Of a stretch of DNA of 64,000 nt, positions 23,430-33,049 are shown in pieces. This DNA is from Kytococcus schroeteri. Lineage in GTDB: Bacteria; Actinomycetota; Actinomycetes; Actinomycetales; Dermatophilaceae. Within the stretch, counting starts at the first letter, position 1; every line of letters starts with the position of its first letter. Position numbers and translations under genes: made by a program. The stretch is taken from assembly GCF_042433515.1 (NCBI RefSeq), contig NZ_JBHLVH010000002.1:85698-149697 (forward strand). The letters run 5' to 3'. The notes under the pieces were generated by a model that was not told the DNA's origin, ran no database searches, and saw only the letters and a list, made by a program, of their open reading frames with translations.

Positions 23430-25508
23430 TCAGCGGACGGTGATGTCCTTGAGCTGGGCCGACCACTTGCCGTCGGGCCCCTGCCCCGTGCCGGTGAACC
23501 ACACGAAGACGTAGCGGCCCTGGACGGGCTTCTCGGCGGTCCACGTGACGTCGCCACCGCCACGGCGTCCGCCGATGGTCACGGCACGGCCCACGTCCTG
23601 GCTGGGGCCGACGCGGACCTCGTAGGTCCAGTCGCCCTGCGGCATGCCGATGTCGACGGCGTGCACGGTCCGCAGGTCACCGAGGTCGACGCGCAGGCCC
23701 AGCGCGTCGGTGTAGCCACCGAACGGCGGGTGGTCGTACTTGTGCGTGGACCACGCGAGGTCGGTGGCCGGGTTGTTGATGCGGTGGGTCCAGTCGGTGT
23801 GCTCGTCACCGTCGTGGAAGGGGTCGTAGCCGATGATCCCGTGGAGCCGGTAGGGCTTGCCCGGAGCACTGCCTTCGCTGGACGGTGCGCTGGCAGAGGG
23901 CGATTCGGACGGTGAAGGCCGCGTCTCGCGCGTGGTGGTGGGGCTCTCGGGCGCCTCGGGGGACGGCGTCGTCGGCGTGGGCGCCGGGGCCGTGGTGGGC
24001 TCCGGGGAGTCGGATGCCGTGTCCTGCGTGGTGGGCGTAGGAGTGTCGCCGTCCGTGGCCGTGTCTGCAGGCTCGGTGCCGGTGGGCCCGTCGGTCTGCG
24101 AGGGCGTGCCGGAGTCCGGGGACGGCTCGTCACCCTGACCGGTGGTGTCGTCCGGTGAGGGCGTGACGTCCTGCGGCGAGGAGGCCGTCGGGGTCGGTGT
24201 GTCCTCCGGGGCGGGCTCCGCCGGCGCGGGAGAACCCGGCTGGGTGGTGCTCGTGGGGGCCGCGCTGTCCTCGGCGTCGTCGCCGCCCAGGAGGTGGGGC
24301 GCGCCGAGCGCGAGCAGGGCCAGGGCGGCCGCTGCCCCCAGGGCCCCGAGGCCGGCGACCAGCAGCTGCGTGCGCCCCGGGCCACCGGTTCCACCCGCGG
24401 CTGCGGCGGCGGGACGGTCCTGAGGACCCTCCTCGGTGCTGTCGGTGTGCGTTGCCTCCGGCGCCTCGGCGTCGACGGCCTCGCCGGCAGCGGCACCCGT
24501 GGCCTCCGGGCCGGACGCCGAGGAGGCCTGACCGGACGCGGCCGCCGAGGCCGCAGCAGCCCCCACCACGGGGATGGTCGTGGTCGGCGCGTCCGCAGTC
24601 GTCTCCTCGGGGGTGCTCCCGCTCTGCTCGGGGCCCGCCGCGGGGACGGCGGTGGTCACGGCGCCGGCCGCCGGCACGGCACGGGTGGTGTCCGAGGCCG
24701 CACCGCGGTCCCTCCGCCGGCCCCGCCCGGGGACGGTGCTGCTGTTCCACGGGGCCAGGACCTCCGCGAGCTCGCCGGGGGTGCGGACCTCCTGCCCGTT
24801 GAGGACGGGGTGCCCCCCGAGGCCCAGGTGGGAGCAGAGCTCGTCGAGGTCGTGCGGCACGTGGTCCACCACCTCGGAGGGGCGCACGACACCGAGGCCG
24901 TCGCGCTCCGCGCGTGGGAGGGCCGAGGCGGTGTCACCGCCCCAGGTGCCGGTGAGCCCCGCGTGCAGCAGCGCCAGCAGGCCGCGGGTGTCGCGCTGCG
25001 CGGCCCGGTCGGCGTCGAGGGAGTCGGTGCCCGCAAGGGCCGCGGCCAGACCCAGCCCGGTGACCACCACCCCGCCGTCGGCGTCACGCCGGAGCGACTC
25101 CGGGGTGAGCGCCAGGTGGTGCACGCCGTGGCGCCGGGCCAACTCGAGGGCCAGGGCGGCCTCGCCCACCAGCCGCCGTGCCTCGTGCGCGGGCAGCGGC
25201 CCCTCCTCCACGAGCTCCACGAGCGACCGGGAGCGGGCGTCGTGCTGCGTGACGACCCACTGCAGGCCGTCCTCCACACCGATGTCGAGCACGCGCGGCA
25301 GGCGCCCGTCCTCCACGAGGGCCGCGCGGCGGGCGGCGTCCTGGGCGGCGGCGGCCAGCGGGTGGTCGTCCGGGGTGATCCAGAGGTCCACGTGGCGGTG
25401 CAGCGTGGTGTCGCGGCCGATCCAGCGCTCCACGCCCGGCACCGGGGACCCCGGGTGCAGCAGCTCGTAACGGCCGTTCACGATGTCACCGGGCTGCAGT
25501 GCGGGCAC
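23430..25508 (-). CDS. Membrane pseudokinase of the MurJ/MviN module, with extracellular C-terminal domain
   Basis: 692 residues, GTG start with AAAGGAC upstream. Residues about 8-265 follow a kinase fold, but catalytic motifs are lost: the HRD loop reads HHLALTPESL and DFG reads VTGLGLA, with no clear VAIK lysine, so it should be a pseudokinase. A Pro/Ala-rich linker, one transmembrane segment (LLVAGLGALGAAAALALLAL), a long Thr/Pro/Ser external stalk and a beta-rich C-terminal domain (LAWSTHKY...LGLRVDLGDLRTVHAVDI) follow. In mycobacteria the pseudokinase and external domain are fused to MviN and bind FhaA to regulate peptidoglycan synthesis; here the gene directly follows murJ. Confidence 0.85.
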   Translation of the reverse strand: MPALQPGDIVNGRYELLHPGSPVPGVERWIGRDTTLHRHVDLWITPDDHPLAAAAQDAARRAALVEDGRLPRVLDIGVEDGLQWVVTQHDARSRSLVELVEEGPLPAHEARRLVGEAALALELARRHGVHHLALTPESLRRDADGGVVVTGLGLAAALAGTDSLDADRAAQRDTRGLLALLHAGLTGTWGGDTASALPRAERDGLGVVRPSEVVDHVPHDLDELCSHLGLGGHPVLNGQEVRTPGELAEVLAPWNSSTVPGRGRRRDRGAASDTTRAVPAAGAVTTAVPAAGPEQSGSTPEETTADAPTTTIPVVGAAAASAAASGQASSASGPEATGAAAGEAVDAEAPEATHTDSTEEGPQDRPAAAAAGGTGGPGRTQLLVAGLGALGAAAALALLALGAPHLLGGDDAEDSAAPTSTTQPGSPAPAEPAPEDTPTPTASSPQDVTPSPDDTTGQGDEPSPDSGTPSQTDGPTGTEPADTATDGDTPTPTTQDTASDSPEPTTAPAPTPTTPSPEAPESPTTTRETRPSPSESPSASAPSSEGSAPGKPYRLHGIIGYDPFHDGDEHTDWTHRINNPATDLAWSTHKYDHPPFGGYTDALGLRVDLGDLRTVHAVDIGMPQGDWTYEVRVGPSQDVGRAVTIGGRRGGGDVTWTAEKPVQGRYVFVWFTGTGQGPDGKWSAQLKDITVR

Positions 25509-25573
25509 GATGTCCTTTCGGTCGGGATGGCGCAGGGGTGCGTCCTGCGAGTGTAGGAGGCCCTAGGGGCGGC

Positions 25574-27259
25574 TCAGGCGCGCTTCAGGCGGCGCACCAC
25601 CTGCTGCACCACGCCGGAGACCTCGTCGATGCGCAGCAGCGCGGCCAGCAGGGCGAAGACCCCCACGAACACCAGCCCGGCCTGCAGCGCCGTGAAGGCC
25701 ACCGGCAGCAACTGGTCGGCCACCCGGGGCACCTCGCGGCAGGCGATCTCACCGGGACCCCCGCAGTGGTTGGACAGGTCCGTGCCGAAGACCAGGGCGT
25801 CGGCGCCGGTGCGGCGGGCCACCCACTGCATCGAACCCCAGGCGGTGGCCGCCGCGGCCAGACTGGCCACCGACAGGCGCGCGTAGAAGGCCACGAGGGA
25901 GCCCAGCGCCAGCCCGGGCACACGGCGGCGGATGAGCAGGGTGGAGAAGGCCGCACCGCCGAACTGCGAGAGCGTCTGCGCCAGCGCGATGCCGAGCAGC
26001 ACCTTCTCCGGCGGCAGCCCCAGGGCGATGAGCGCCATCGCCACGATGAGGCAGGTGGAGAGGATCTGGATGACGAAGGGCTTGTAGCCCTCCTCGAAGG
26101 CGTAGTACGCCCGCTGGAAGAGCGCGATGGCGGCGTAGGGCACCAGTCCGACGGCCAGGACGCCGACCGCGAAGCCGATGGCGCGCACCGTGTTGGTGGT
26201 CTGCGAGGGGAACATCAGCGCCGCCACGGCCGGGCCCATCACGAGCAGCAGGGCCGCCAGCGGCATGACCGCCGCGGTGGTGCTGCGCAGGCCGCGGCGC
26301 AGGTCGCCGGCCACGCCGGCCATGTCGCGGTCGTGGATGCGGCGCGACATGGCCGGGTACATGGCCGTGAGCAGGCTGACCGTCACCAGGCTGTGCGGCA
26401 GCATGAAGATGAGGAAGGCGCTGGTGTAGGCGGCCTGCCCGGCCACGCCGTGGGGTGCGTGCGAGAGGACCGACTTGTTGGCCATGACGCCCAACTGGGC
26501 CACGACGATGGTGGCCAGCGACCACATCGCCACCTGGGAGGCCGAGCGCAGCCCCACCCCGCGGAAGCCCCAGCGCGGCCGGTAGCGGAACCCGACCTTG
26601 CGCAGCGGCGGGATCAGTGCCACGGCCTGGATGACGATGCCGAGCGTGGCACTGCCGCCCAGCAGCAGGACCATCGGCCAGGTGACGTCGGCGACCCGCG
26701 GCTCGCGCGGGAAGACCAGCAGGTAGGCCACGATGCCGGCGATCTGCACCACGTTGGCCAGCACCGGCGTCCACATGTACGGGCCGAAGTTCTCACGGCT
26801 GGTGAGCACCTGCCCCAGCAGCGTGTACAGGCCGTAGAAGAAGATCTGCGGCAGGCACAGCATCGTGAAGAAGACCGAGAGCCGCGCCGTCTCCGGGGAG
26901 TAGCCCGACCCGTAGAGCGCCACGAGCAGCGGCGAGGCCAGCACGGCCACCACGGTGAGTGCGCCCATGATGACCAGCGCCAGGGTGAGCAGCCGGTCGG
27001 TGAAGTCCTGACCGCCGTCGGAGTGGCGCATCGCCTTGGTGAGCTGCGGCACGAGCACCGCGTTGAGCACACCCCCGGCGATGATGATGAACAGCACGTT
27101 GGGCAGCTGGTTGGCCGTGTCGAAGGCGTTGCCGACGTCGGTGGCGGCACCGAGCGCCGCGGTCAGCAGGGCCACGCGCACCAGTCCGAGCACGCGGGAG
27201 GTGAGCGTGCCGGCGGCCATGAGGGCGGCGTTGCGGCCCACGGAGGAGGAGTTGCTCAC
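25574..27259 (-). CDS. murJ: Lipid II flippase MurJ (MviN)
   Basis: 561 residues, about 14 transmembrane segments, MOP-superfamily. The N-terminus GTLTSRVLGLVRVALL with its conserved Arg residues, and the later PNVLFIIIAGGVLNAVLVPQL and PHSLVTVSLLTAMYPAMSR, are typical of MurJ. It flips lipid II to the outer membrane face for peptidoglycan assembly. Unlike mycobacterial MviN it ends soon after the last helix (VVQQVVRRLKRA); the regulatory pseudokinase is a separate downstream gene. The DUF6049 gene lies just upstream on the same strand. Confidence 0.96.
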   Translation of the reverse strand: MSNSSSVGRNAALMAAGTLTSRVLGLVRVALLTAALGAATDVGNAFDTANQLPNVLFIIIAGGVLNAVLVPQLTKAMRHSDGGQDFTDRLLTLALVIMGALTVVAVLASPLLVALYGSGYSPETARLSVFFTMLCLPQIFFYGLYTLLGQVLTSRENFGPYMWTPVLANVVQIAGIVAYLLVFPREPRVADVTWPMVLLLGGSATLGIVIQAVALIPPLRKVGFRYRPRWGFRGVGLRSASQVAMWSLATIVVAQLGVMANKSVLSHAPHGVAGQAAYTSAFLIFMLPHSLVTVSLLTAMYPAMSRRIHDRDMAGVAGDLRRGLRSTTAAVMPLAALLLVMGPAVAALMFPSQTTNTVRAIGFAVGVLAVGLVPYAAIALFQRAYYAFEEGYKPFVIQILSTCLIVAMALIALGLPPEKVLLGIALAQTLSQFGGAAFSTLLIRRRVPGLALGSLVAFYARLSVASLAAAATAWGSMQWVARRTGADALVFGTDLSNHCGGPGEIACREVPRVADQLLPVAFTALQAGLVFVGVFALLAALLRIDEVSGVVQQVVRRLKRA

Positions 27260-27281
27260 GGGGGTCTCCGGTCTGGGACGG

Positions 27282-29336
27282 TCAGGAGGGCGGTGGGGTG
27301 GCTCCGGCCCGCACCTGGCGCACCGTGCGCCAGGCGCCGAACCCGATGAGGAGCGCGGTCACGATACCGATGCCGGTGTACCACCAGCCGGTGGCGGGCC
27401 GGGCGTTCACGGTGACCTCGCCGCGGGCCAGCACGCGCCCGCCGTCGGGGGTGGTGACCAGGATGCGCACCGGCACCTGGCCGGCGGCGTGGGTGCGGGC
27501 GGTGAACGAGGTGCTCGCCCGGCCACGGGCCCCCAGCCCCAGGGACCCCTCGGGCTGGTCGGCGGTGACGCGGTCGTTGCCGGGCCGCACCACCACGCGG
27601 AGGTCGTGGAACGAGGTGGTGCTGCTGTTGGCCACGGTGGCGCGCAGCTCGGCGTCGTCGGCCAGCAGGTTCACGGTGCTGTCCTCCACGTCGAGGGCGC
27701 GGAGGAGGTCGTCGGTGGTGCGGTGCAGCTCCGTCCACGACTGCTGGCGCTGCTCCTCGTTCTCCCAGACGGTGGAGAGCTGGGCCAGCGGGCCGTCGCG
27801 CAGCAGGTCGGTGGGCCCGCGGTCGACCACCTCCGCGAGGGCCGCGGCGTCCCCGGTCACGGAGGGCAGCTCGGCCCGCGGCGAGGGGCGCGGGGTGCGC
27901 GGCTCGATGGCGGGCCAGGAGGCAGTGCCCTCGGGCGCCTCGGTGGGGCAGTCCCGGGTGCACGCGAGCATCTCGGCGGCGGGCACGGACTGCAGCCAGG
28001 GGGCCGAAGTGGCCAGGTCCACCGCGTGCCGCAGGGCGGCGGCGTCCACGCGGGCCGGGTCCGGGGCCAGCACGAGGTCGGGGACCTGCCCCGGGTCCGC
28101 ACCGTGGGCCTCCCGGGTCTCGTCGGCCAGGAGCGTGAGCCCCAGCAGGGCCTGTCCGGGCAGCGCCCGTCCGCCGGCGTCGCCCTGAGGTGCGCTCTCC
28201 TGCTCGCCGAGGTGGTGGCTCGAGGCCTGGTCGACCCACCCCACCCGGTGGCCGCGCCACCAGTTGCCCGGGTCCGCGGCGGCGTCCCGACCGCTGGCCG
28301 TGTCCTCGCCGCGGAAGCCGGAGGGGGCCAGCACCACGGTGTCCTCGGCGGTGGCGTCCACGAGGCGGTGCAGCCGGGGGTCGTCGCTGCCCTGCCGTCC
28401 GGAGCTGGAGCTCAGGTCCAGCACCAGGGGACGCTCCACGCCCTCCTGCGGAGCGGTGGCATGGCGCCACAGGGCCTCCCGGGCGGGGTCCACGTCGAGC
28501 GGGTCCACGGCGTGCCGGACCAGGCGCCACGCACCGTCACGGGAGGTCCCCAGGGCGTCGGCACGGTCACCGGAGAGGTGGGGCACCACCGCGGGGTCCA
28601 CGACGGGCGTGACGCGGTCCCCGAGGTCCGTGGCGGCCGCCACCGACCCGCTGAGGTCGAGGGCGCGGGTCCAGGCCGCGCGTCGCTCGTCGTCCTCCTC
28701 GTCGAGGAGAGCGGCCGACAGGGGAGCCGTGGCCCCCACCGCCCAGCCGACGCGGGCGGTGGTCCGGTCCACCCCGCCCTCGGGCAGCACGGGCACGACG
28801 GTGCGCTGCACGTCGAGCAGGCGTCGCTCGCCGTCCACCACCCCGGAGACGGCCACGGAGACCGGCAGCACGCGGGGGCGGTCCACGGTGGGGCTCGTGA
28901 GGTCGAGGGCCACCTCGCGGGAGGCGCCGATGCTGAGGCGTCCCGCGCTGCGCACCTGCTCGCGCCGACGCTCGCCGCCCCCGGCGTCGAGCCAGGCGGT
29001 CACCTCCTTGCGGCTGTCCAGCGGGGCGGCCGTGGAGAGGGTGACGCGCAGGTCTGTCACCTCGGTGTCGGCGGCGGTGAGCGATGCGGTGAGCCGCACG
29101 TCGTGGCCCCCGGTCACCCACCCCGGGGCCACCTCGTCGACCCGCAGGTCCACCGGGGGGCGGTCGGCCGCGGCCTCGGCGGGCAGGTGGCGTCCCGTGA
29201 CCGAGGAGGAGGGGAGGTGCGCGGCGGTGGCCGCCGGTGCGGGCAGGGCCGAGGGCAGGAGCGCACCCCCCACGGCCGCGAGGGCCACCCCCAGTCGCAG
29301 GCCCCGCCGGGTCAGCCGCCGCACAGCCGGCGCCAC
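27282..29336 (-). CDS. DUF6049 family secreted/membrane-anchored protein
   Basis: About 684 residues. The start is uncertain: a GTG at 29336 overlaps the end of the NUDIX gene, and a second GTG at 29324 is equally possible; both give a basic N-terminus (RRLTRRGLRLG), a hydrophobic core and an Ala-x-Ala-type signal cleavage region (APAATAAHL). The body is extracellular with no enzymatic motif I recognise, and a C-terminal membrane helix (WWYTGIGIVTALLIGFGAW) with a short basic tail anchors it. DUF6049 proteins regularly precede murJ in actinobacteria, which suggests an envelope role. Confidence 0.8.
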   Translation of the reverse strand: MAPAVRRLTRRGLRLGVALAAVGGALLPSALPAPAATAAHLPSSSVTGRHLPAEAAADRPPVDLRVDEVAPGWVTGGHDVRLTASLTAADTEVTDLRVTLSTAAPLDSRKEVTAWLDAGGGERRREQVRSAGRLSIGASREVALDLTSPTVDRPRVLPVSVAVSGVVDGERRLLDVQRTVVPVLPEGGVDRTTARVGWAVGATAPLSAALLDEEDDERRAAWTRALDLSGSVAAATDLGDRVTPVVDPAVVPHLSGDRADALGTSRDGAWRLVRHAVDPLDVDPAREALWRHATAPQEGVERPLVLDLSSSSGRQGSDDPRLHRLVDATAEDTVVLAPSGFRGEDTASGRDAAADPGNWWRGHRVGWVDQASSHHLGEQESAPQGDAGGRALPGQALLGLTLLADETREAHGADPGQVPDLVLAPDPARVDAAALRHAVDLATSAPWLQSVPAAEMLACTRDCPTEAPEGTASWPAIEPRTPRPSPRAELPSVTGDAAALAEVVDRGPTDLLRDGPLAQLSTVWENEEQRQQSWTELHRTTDDLLRALDVEDSTVNLLADDAELRATVANSSTTSFHDLRVVVRPGNDRVTADQPEGSLGLGARGRASTSFTARTHAAGQVPVRILVTTPDGGRVLARGEVTVNARPATGWWYTGIGIVTALLIGFGAWRTVRQVRAGATPPPS

Positions 29337-29794
29337 GCCATCTGGGCGATGCGTCGCTCGTTGGGGAAGGTCAGGGTGCGGTGCGCGTGCGCGAGGTCGA
29401 ACCACTGCACGTCCACGGCCTCGTGGTCCGGGTCCTCCTCCACCGTGAGGTGACCGCCCACCGCCTCGAGGAGGAAGTGGTGCACCCGCTTGTGGATGCG
29501 GCGCTCGGGGGTGGAGAACCAGTAGTCGATGGTGCCCAGCGTGAGCACGGGGCGCGACCGGATGCCGGTCTCCTCGGCCACCTCGCGGACCGCCGTCTCC
29601 ACGAGCGTCTCACCGGCCTCCACGTGGCCCTTGGGGAGGCACCACTCGAGGCGGTGGGCGCGGTTGAAGCGGGCGATGAGGGCCAGCCGGGCCCGTCCGG
29701 GCTCCACCGTGACGACCACCCCGCCGGCGGAGGTCTCGCGCATCGAGGGCAGCCGCCGGGGCGACTGCACCGCGTGATGCATCGAGAGAGTCAT
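29312..29794 (-). CDS. NUDIX hydrolase
   Basis: 160 residues from the ATG at 29794; the frame is open upstream, and no start has a strong ribosome binding site, so the start is uncertain. The Nudix box is complete: G-H-V-E-A-G-E at its start and REVAEETGI at its end, about 23 residues in all. An N-terminal SAGGVVV strand and HLEW/PKGH are typical of NTP or diadenosine polyphosphate hydrolases. This gene neighbours the CCA-adding enzyme in many actinobacteria, divergent from it as here. The substrate cannot be inferred. Confidence 0.9.
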   Translation of the reverse strand: MTLSMHHAVQSPRRLPSMRETSAGGVVVTVEPGRARLALIARFNRAHRLEWCLPKGHVEAGETLVETAVREVAEETGIRSRPVLTLGTIDYWFSTPERRIHKRVHHFLLEAVGGHLTVEEDPDHEAVDVQWFDLAHAHRTLTFPNERRIAQMAWRRLCGG

Positions 29795-29905
29795 CTGGAC
29801 ATGGTAGCGGCCTGACCTGCGAGGACGTCTGCCGACCGACCTGCCGGGCGGCCCCCCGTAGACTCGTGCGCCGCGCCCGTCCCGACCCAGGAGCACTGTC
29901 CTGCC

Positions 29906-31360
29906 GTGACCGACACCCCCACCTCCGAGCTGTTCCAGCGTGCCCTGCAGCACCTGGCTCCCGTGATGCCGCTCCTCAGCGAGCTCGGGGAGCGCTTCGC
30001 CGCCGCCGGCTTCGAGCTGGCCCTCGTGGGCGGGCCCGTGCGCGACGCCTTCCTCGGTCGCACCTCACCCGACCTGGACCTCACCACCGACGCCCGGCCC
30101 GACGACATCGAGGCCGTGCTGGAGGGGTGGGCGGACGCCACCTGGGACCTCGGCCGCGCCTTCGGCACCATCGGGGCGCGCAAGGGCGAGGAGATGGTGG
30201 AGATCACCACCTACCGCTCCGACGTGTACGACCGCGCCAGCCGCAAGCCCGAGGTGCGCTTCGGCGAGAGCCTCACCGACGACCTGGTGCGCCGGGACTT
30301 CACCGTGAACGCCATGGCGCTGCGCCTGCCGCAGCTGGAGTTCGTGGACCCCCACAGCGGGCTCGAGGCGCTCGCCGCGGGCGAGCTGGACACCCCCACC
30401 GTGCCCGAGGAGTCCTTCGCCGACGACCCGCTGCGCATGATGCGGGCCTGCCGCTTCGCCGCGCAGCTGGGGCTGGTGCCCTCGGCCCGGGTGATGGGCG
30501 CGATGCAGGAGATGGCCGCCAGCATCGAGATCGTCTCGGCCGAGCGGGTGCGCGACGAGCTCACCAAGCTGCTGCTGGCCGACCGGCCGCGCGCCGGGCT
30601 CGAGGTGTTCGTGCACACCGGGCTGGCCGAGCAGGTGCTGCCGGAGCTGCCCGCGCTGCAGCTGGAGACCGACGAGCACCACCGCCACAAGGACGTCTAC
30701 GAGCACTCCCTCATCGTGCTGGAGCAGGCGATCGACCTGGAGGGCCCGCGCGAGGGGGCCGCCGAGGAGGTGCCGCACCGCGACCTCGTGCTGCGCCTGG
30801 CCGCGTTGCTGCACGACATCGGCAAGCCGCCGACGCGCCGCTTCCTGCCCGGGGGGCGCGTGAGCTTCCACCACCACGAGGTGGTGGGCGCCAAGATGGC
30901 CCGCAAGCGGCTGCGTGCCCTGCGCTACGACAAGGACACCATCCGCGACGTGGTGCGCCTGGTGGAGCTGCACCTGCGCTTCCACGGCTACGGCGAGGGC
31001 GAGTGGACCGACTCCGCGGTGCGCCGCTACGTGACCGACGCCGGACCGGTGCTCTCCCGCCTGCACCTGCTGACCCGCGCCGACTGCACCACGCGCAACC
31101 AGCGCAAGGCGCGGCGCCTGGCGCAGACCTACGACGCGCTGGAGGAGCGGATCGACCGCATCCAGGCTGAGGAGGAGCTGGCGGCGGTGCGCCCGGAGCT
31201 CAACGGGCACCAGATCATGCAGGTGCTGGACATCCCGCCGGGCCCGGTGCTCGGCGAGGCCTACGACCACCTACTGCAGTACCGGCTCGACGCCGGGCCG
31301 GTGGGTGCCGAGGCGGCGGAGGCCGAGCTGCGGCGCTGGTGGGCGGCCCGCGAGGCCTGA
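29906..31360 (+). CDS. pcnA: CCA tRNA nucleotidyltransferase (CCA-adding enzyme / poly(A) polymerase family)
   Basis: 484 residues, GTG start. The class II nucleotidyltransferase head has LVGGPVRDAFLGR and the metal-binding DLDLTTDA, followed by RRDFTVNAMA and the DDPLRMMRACRFAAQLG motif. A C-terminal HD domain shows LLHDIGKP and later HH residues (FHHHEVVG). It adds CCA to tRNA 3' ends, which is needed here because neither tRNA in the window encodes CCA. Divergent from the NUDIX gene; it converges with the biotinyl-protein gene, leaving 4 bases between stops. Confidence 0.95.
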   Translation: MTDTPTSELFQRALQHLAPVMPLLSELGERFAAAGFELALVGGPVRDAFLGRTSPDLDLTTDARPDDIEAVLEGWADATWDLGRAFGTIGARKGEEMVEITTYRSDVYDRASRKPEVRFGESLTDDLVRRDFTVNAMALRLPQLEFVDPHSGLEALAAGELDTPTVPEESFADDPLRMMRACRFAAQLGLVPSARVMGAMQEMAASIEIVSAERVRDELTKLLLADRPRAGLEVFVHTGLAEQVLPELPALQLETDEHHRHKDVYEHSLIVLEQAIDLEGPREGAAEEVPHRDLVLRLAALLHDIGKPPTRRFLPGGRVSFHHHEVVGAKMARKRLRALRYDKDTIRDVVRLVELHLRFHGYGEGEWTDSAVRRYVTDAGPVLSRLHLLTRADCTTRNQRKARRLAQTYDALEERIDRIQAEEELAAVRPELNGHQIMQVLDIPPGPVLGEAYDHLLQYRLDAGPVGAEAAEAELRRWWAAREA

Positions 31361-31364
31361 GGGG

Positions 31365-31583
31365 TCAGTCCGAGAGGACGACGAGCGAGTCGCCCTCCTG
31401 GACGACGTCGCCGGGGGCCACGTGCACGGCCTCGACGGTGCCGTCGGCCTCGGCCAGCACCGGGATCTCCATCTTCATGGACTCCAGGAGCGCCACTTCG
31501 GTGCCGGCCTGCACCTTCTGGCCGACCGTGACGTGGACGGCGGCGACACCTGCGACGAGTTCGGAGAGGATCTGCTGGCTCAT
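31365..31583 (-). CDS. Small biotin/lipoyl attachment-domain protein (TB7.3-like)
   Basis: 72 residues from the ATG at 31583. The biotin-attachment motif is ESMKMEIP with the modifiable Lys; the sequence ends QEGDSLVVLSD. Free-standing proteins of this size (TB7.3/BLP in mycobacteria) consist only of the biotinyl domain and could serve as a carrier for an acyl-CoA carboxylase, but no carboxylase subunit is nearby. It could also be lipoylated; the Met-Lys-Met context favours biotin. Confidence 0.9.
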   Translation of the reverse strand: MSQQILSELVAGVAAVHVTVGQKVQAGTEVALLESMKMEIPVLAEADGTVEAVHVAPGDVVQEGDSLVVLSD

Positions 31584-31699
31584 GGTGGGGATTCTCCCAC
31601 CGCCGGGCGCGGGGCCGCGTGCGCGTCGGCCCGGCACCCGGCATCGCATATCGTGAGCCGGAACCCGCGAGGGCCCGTGAGGGCGAAGGAGGCACGCGA

Positions 31700-33013
31700 A
31701 TGCGCGTTGCAGTGATCGGTACCGGCTACCTGGGGGCCGTGCACGCCGCCGGGATGGCCCACCTGGGCTTCGACACGGTCGGGGTGGACGTCGACGAGGC
31801 CAAGGTCGCTGCGCTGCAGTCCGGCACGAGCCCGTTCTACGAGCCGGGGTTCGACCCCATCCTCGCCGAGCAGGTGGCCAGCGGCCGGCTGCGCTTCAGC
31901 ACCGACTTCTCCGAGATCTCCGACGCCGACGTGGTGTTCATCGGGGTGGGCACGCCGCAGAAGGCCGACTCCCACGCCGCGGACCTCACCTACATCGACT
32001 CCGCGATCGCCTCCATCACCCCGCACCTCAAGGACGGCGCGCTGGTGGCCGGCAAGTCCACCGTGCCGGTGGGCACCGCGCAGCGCCTGGCCGAGTACGT
32101 GGCCGAGCACACCCCCGAGGGCGTGACCGCCGAGCTGGCGTGGAACCCGGAGTTCCTCCGCGAGGGCTTCGCGGTCCAGGACACGCTGCACCCCGACCGG
32201 CTGGTCTTCGGCGTGACCTCCGAGCGCGCCGAGAAGGTCCTGCGCGAGGTGTACGCGCAGACGATCGAGCAGGACGGCACGCCCGTGGTGGTGACCGACC
32301 TGCCCACCGCCGAGCTGGTGAAGGTGGCCGCCAACTCCTTCCTGGCCACCAAGATCTCGTTCATCAACGCGATGGCCGAGATCTGCGAGTTCGCCGGCGC
32401 GGACGTCACCAAGCTGGCCGACGCCATCGGCCACGACGACCGCATCGGCCGCAAGTTCCTCAACGCCGGTGTGGGCTTCGGCGGTGGCTGCCTGCCCAAG
32501 GACATCCGTGCCTTCTCCGCCCGCGCGGGCGAGCTGGGGGCCGGGCACGCGCTGGAGTTCCTCGCCGAGATCGACAAGATCAACTCCCGCCGCCGCGAGC
32601 ACGTGGTGGAGCTGGCCCGCCGCGAGCTGGGCGGCGACCTGCACGGCCGCCGCGTGGCGGTGCTCGGTGCGGCGTTCAAGCCCAACTCGGACGACGTGCG
32701 CGACTCCCCGGCGCTGGCCGTGGCCGGCCAGCTGCACCTGGCGGGTGCCGACGTGCACGTCTTCGACCCCAAGGGCATGGCCAACGCGGCCAAGGTCTAC
32801 CCGACCCTCACCTACGCGGACTCCGCGCAGGACGCCATCACCGGCGCCGACCTCGTGGTGCACCTGACGGAGTGGAAGGAGTTCCGCGAGTTGGACCCCG
32901 CGGCGCTCAAGGAGATCGTGGGCCGGCCCACCGTCATCGACGGCCGCAACGCCCTGGACGCCGAGGCCTGGCGCGCCGCCGGCTGGACCTACCGGGGGCT
33001 CGGCCGCCCCTGA
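31700..33013 (+). CDS. ugd: UDP-glucose 6-dehydrogenase
   Basis: 437 residues from the ATG at 31700, preceded by GAAGGAGG. The Rossmann motif VIGTGYLGAVHAAGMAHLG opens the protein. NPEFLREGFAV and the catalytic cysteine in GFGGGCLPKDIRAF are canonical for UDP-glucose dehydrogenase (two NAD+ reduced to make UDP-glucuronate). The third domain has GAAFKPNSDDVRDSPALAVA. It probably supplies glucuronate or a derived sugar to the polysaccharide locus that follows. It is on the opposite strand from the next genes. Confidence 0.94.
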   Translation: MRVAVIGTGYLGAVHAAGMAHLGFDTVGVDVDEAKVAALQSGTSPFYEPGFDPILAEQVASGRLRFSTDFSEISDADVVFIGVGTPQKADSHAADLTYIDSAIASITPHLKDGALVAGKSTVPVGTAQRLAEYVAEHTPEGVTAELAWNPEFLREGFAVQDTLHPDRLVFGVTSERAEKVLREVYAQTIEQDGTPVVVTDLPTAELVKVAANSFLATKISFINAMAEICEFAGADVTKLADAIGHDDRIGRKFLNAGVGFGGGCLPKDIRAFSARAGELGAGHALEFLAEIDKINSRRREHVVELARRELGGDLHGRRVAVLGAAFKPNSDDVRDSPALAVAGQLHLAGADVHVFDPKGMANAAKVYPTLTYADSAQDAITGADLVVHLTEWKEFRELDPAALKEIVGRPTVIDGRNALDAEAWRAAGWTYRGLGRP

Positions 33014-33049
33014 GGCCCGAGCACCGACCGGTTGCGCCGCGTCGTCCCC

